Made by a program: the position numbers and the translations under genes
Part shown: positions 6,803-8,088 of the stretch, in pieces
Position numbering within the stretch: position 1 is the first letter of the stretch
Layout: every line of letters begins with the position of its first letter
The notes under the pieces: generated by a model
Told to the model about the DNA's origin: nothing
The model's database searches: none
What the model saw: only the letters and a program-made list of their open reading frames with translations
Assembly (NCBI RefSeq): GCF_001983105.1
Contig: NZ_MOMC01000081.1
Location: forward strand, 11,950-20,037
Direction: 5' to 3'
Origin: Pseudofrankia asymbiotica
Lineage (GTDB): Bacteria; Actinomycetota; Actinomycetes; Frankiales; Frankiaceae
DNA: 8,088 bases

Positions 6803-7295
6803 GGCCTCCGTACCCCACTGCCGCGCCGTCGATCAAGCCGACCTGACGCGGGCCGCCATTTCGGCGCACTGATCGTGCCGGTCATGCTGCCAGATCGCGG
6901 GCATGCCCGACCGCCGGTATCTGTCCCGTTGGTCCTAACAAAGACGCCAGACCATGGTCCCGAGGGAAAGTGTCGGAACACTGACACCGGTTTGGTCATC
7001 TAGCCATCTTCCACCTGAACCGGCCACGCGCATGACAACCCCCGCGTATTGGTGGGCCCGTCACCCCTTTTCTCCGCACCCAGGGGCCGGTCTTGGGCCG
7101 AAGGCTTCCCCGCGGATCGGGCTGGCGCCGATCCACGGCTCTCCGTCCAGCGCTCAGGGTTTCGCCGAGCCGGCGGCGGCCCAGGTAACCCAGGGAGCGT
7201 CCGCCGCGACAGGGACCCGGCCTCGCGTGCGCCCGAAGGCCCGCACATATCGGCGCTCACGTTTGTCAGCGCGGGCATTTTCCAGTGCGCATGTG
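6803..7295. other. 493-bp intergenic region, no convincing gene
   Basis: This spacer lies between two minus-strand genes, so it should hold the end signal of the membrane-protein gene and the promoter of the PP2C gene. Short ORFs exist on both strands, but they have mixed third-position bases, unlike the neighbours, and no recognisable domains. Visible structure: a 10-bp palindrome GACCATGGTC (6950-6959); overlapping small dyads AGTGT-CGGA-ACACT (6969-6982) and GTGTC-N8-GACAC (6970-6987); a 7-bp stem GGATCGG/CCGATCC with a 7-nt loop (7114-7134); and a weak interrupted stem (7239-7276). The part around 6930-7070 is less GC-rich than the rest. I see no clear -35/-10 pair, tRNA or known riboswitch. 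Confidence 0.6.
7114..7134 (-). terminator. Possible terminator hairpin downstream of the membrane-protein gene
   Basis: A perfect 7-bp stem GGATCGG/CCGATCC encloses a 7-nt loop, about 160 bp past the stop of the minus-strand gene. No T-run follows. A second, interrupted stem at 7239-7276 (GCCC/GGGC plus GCGCT/AGCGC with a one-sided 10-nt bulge) is closer to the stop but weaker. Either could end transcription, and neither is strong. Confidence 0.25.
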
Positions 7296-8088
7296 TCAGT
7301 GCACACGTTGGTCGGGGGGACAGTCCAGAGCGCTGGCCTTGGTGAGGCCGCCGACGGACAGGCGCGCCGACAGCCGCACCGGGCCCGGAGACTCGGCAAG
7401 GATCCCGGTCCAGTCGCCGGCGGTCCGGAACACGCAGACGTTGCCCTCCGAGATCGACCAGAGCGGGGTGAAATGCACCAGGACGGTCGCCACGCCCGGC
7501 GCCTGGAAGTCGACCGCGACGGAGCTGACGCCGAGCTCGGTCAGCGTGGCCGGCCCCCGCACCAGCCCACTCGAGTCCTTGACGATCCAGATCGTCCAGT
7601 TCTTGTCCTGCTTGGCGAGGTCGAGGTAGGGCAGGCCGGAGCGCAGCAGTTCGGCCTCGGCCTGTCCCGACGCGTCGAGCGGCACGTTCGGCAGCGCCAC
7701 GTAGGTGACGCCCCGGGTCAGCAGCCAGTCGTGGTACGTGCTGGCCGTGAGCGTCCCGTCGTAGAAGAGCGTGTTGTCCTTCGTGTCCAGCTGCCGCAGC
7801 CAGCCGCGGGCCATCTCGGCGTGCGGCGCGACGTAGCGGGCCTCCCAGTGCGCCTTGGTGAACGGGATCTCGACCCGGCCGGCCGGGACCAGGCCGTCAT
7901 CACGGTCGAGATACGAGAGCAGCCCGGTGTAGTAGCCGGGGGAGGCGGATGGGTCGCCCTGGGTTATCAACGCGCCGTGCACCGGCCCGATCGACCAGCC
8001 GATCAGCGGTACCGCGACGACCAGCAGGACCCGCGGCCGGCGGGCGAGCAGCACGGCGGCCATCGGCCCGGCGAGCAGCGTCGCCGGG
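7296..8088 (-). CDS. Membrane protein of unknown function, C-terminal part (5' end outside the window)
   Basis: The open frame runs to the right edge, giving 263 residues without a certain start. A Met at 8063 is internal to an uninterrupted frame and need not be the start. The first part, LLARRPRVLLVVAVPLIGW, is a membrane helix with Arg residues before it. The rest, about 230 residues, is hydrophilic with no further clear helix. It contains stretches such as HWEARYVAPHAEMARGW, NTLFYDG, YHDWLL and YVALPNVPLD, and ends in DQRVH. With the helix leading out of the cell, this would be an extracytoplasmic C-terminal domain. From memory it resembles the tail of large polytopic membrane proteins found in Streptomyces and relatives, some annotated as glycosyltransferase-like, but this cannot be confirmed here. 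It is transcribed in the same direction as the PP2C gene, but a 493-bp spacer makes a shared operon unlikely. Confidence 0.75.
   Translation of the reverse strand, partial: PATLLAGPMAAVLLARRPRVLLVVAVPLIGWSIGPVHGALITQGDPSASPGYYTGLLSYLDRDDGLVPAGRVEIPFTKAHWEARYVAPHAEMARGWLRQLDTKDNTLFYDGTLTASTYHDWLLTRGVTYVALPNVPLDASGQAEAELLRSGLPYLDLAKQDKNWTIWIVKDSSGLVRGPATLTELGVSSVAVDFQAPGVATVLVHFTPLWSISEGNVCVFRTAGDWTGILAESPGPVRLSARLSVGGLTKASALDCPPDQRVH

Noticed and set aside
6916..6941. TTGTTA / GATACC as a -35/-10 promoter for the PP2C gene on the minus strand
   Set aside because: The spacer would be 14 bp, too short, and the -10 match is poor.
6799..6999. 66-codon minus-strand ORF whose TGA overlaps the PP2C ATG as ATGA
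   Set aside because: The overlap and a fair GGAAG upstream are suggestive, but many codons end in A or T, unlike every real gene here, and the product has no recognisable features. It is kept only as a possible leader frame.
7000..7345. Overlapping ORFs of 92 and 98 codons on opposite strands in the 6803-7295 spacer
   Set aside because: Long chance frames are common in GC-rich DNA. Composition is Arg/Pro/Gly-rich without domains, and the plus-strand one runs into the membrane-protein gene.

Overview
The window is very GC-rich, with almost every third codon position G or C. It carries an actinobacterial-type ClpC C-terminus, a cytochrome bd operon and a PP2C phosphatase with a long Pro/Ala linker. 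Together these suggest a high-GC actinomycete chromosome, possibly Frankia-like, but the genus cannot be fixed from the sequence alone. The gene set looks mostly like core chromosome. I see no integrase, transposase, CRISPR array, rRNA or tRNA.

Layout, left to right. (1) The end of clpC on the + strand (to 583), followed by a strong 14-bp hairpin terminator (625-655). (2) A purple-acid-phosphatase-like metallophosphoesterase on the + strand (704-2332). All five metal-binding motifs are intact, but there is no recognisable signal peptide. (3) Convergent with it, cydA-cydB on the - strand (4817 to 2329), the two subunits of cytochrome bd quinol oxidase, translationally coupled by an ATGA overlap. 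The stop codons of the phosphatase and of cydB interlock in a single CTAG. (4) A 413-bp spacer (4818-5230) upstream of cydA. It holds a good ribosome-binding site, a pair of mutually exclusive leader hairpins, a striking tandem pair of 17-bp dyads (4966-4982 and 4985-5001), a long hairpin terminator for the next gene (5106-5155) and two perfect 21-bp tandem repeats (5160-5201). (5) A membrane-anchored PP2C protein phosphatase on the - strand (6802 to 5231). (6) A 493-bp spacer (6803-7295) with no convincing gene. (7) The C-terminal part of a membrane protein on the - strand (8088 to 7296), cut by the window edge.

Functionally, the window links protein quality control (ClpC), a high-affinity terminal oxidase for low oxygen or respiratory stress (CydAB), and Ser/Thr phosphosignalling (PP2C). 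There is no sign that these form one system: each unit has its own strand or terminator. The least explained feature is the tandem dyad upstream of cydA, which looks like an operator for an unidentified repressor or activator and does not resemble the Rex site known upstream of actinobacterial cyd genes. I found no clear new multi-gene system here.
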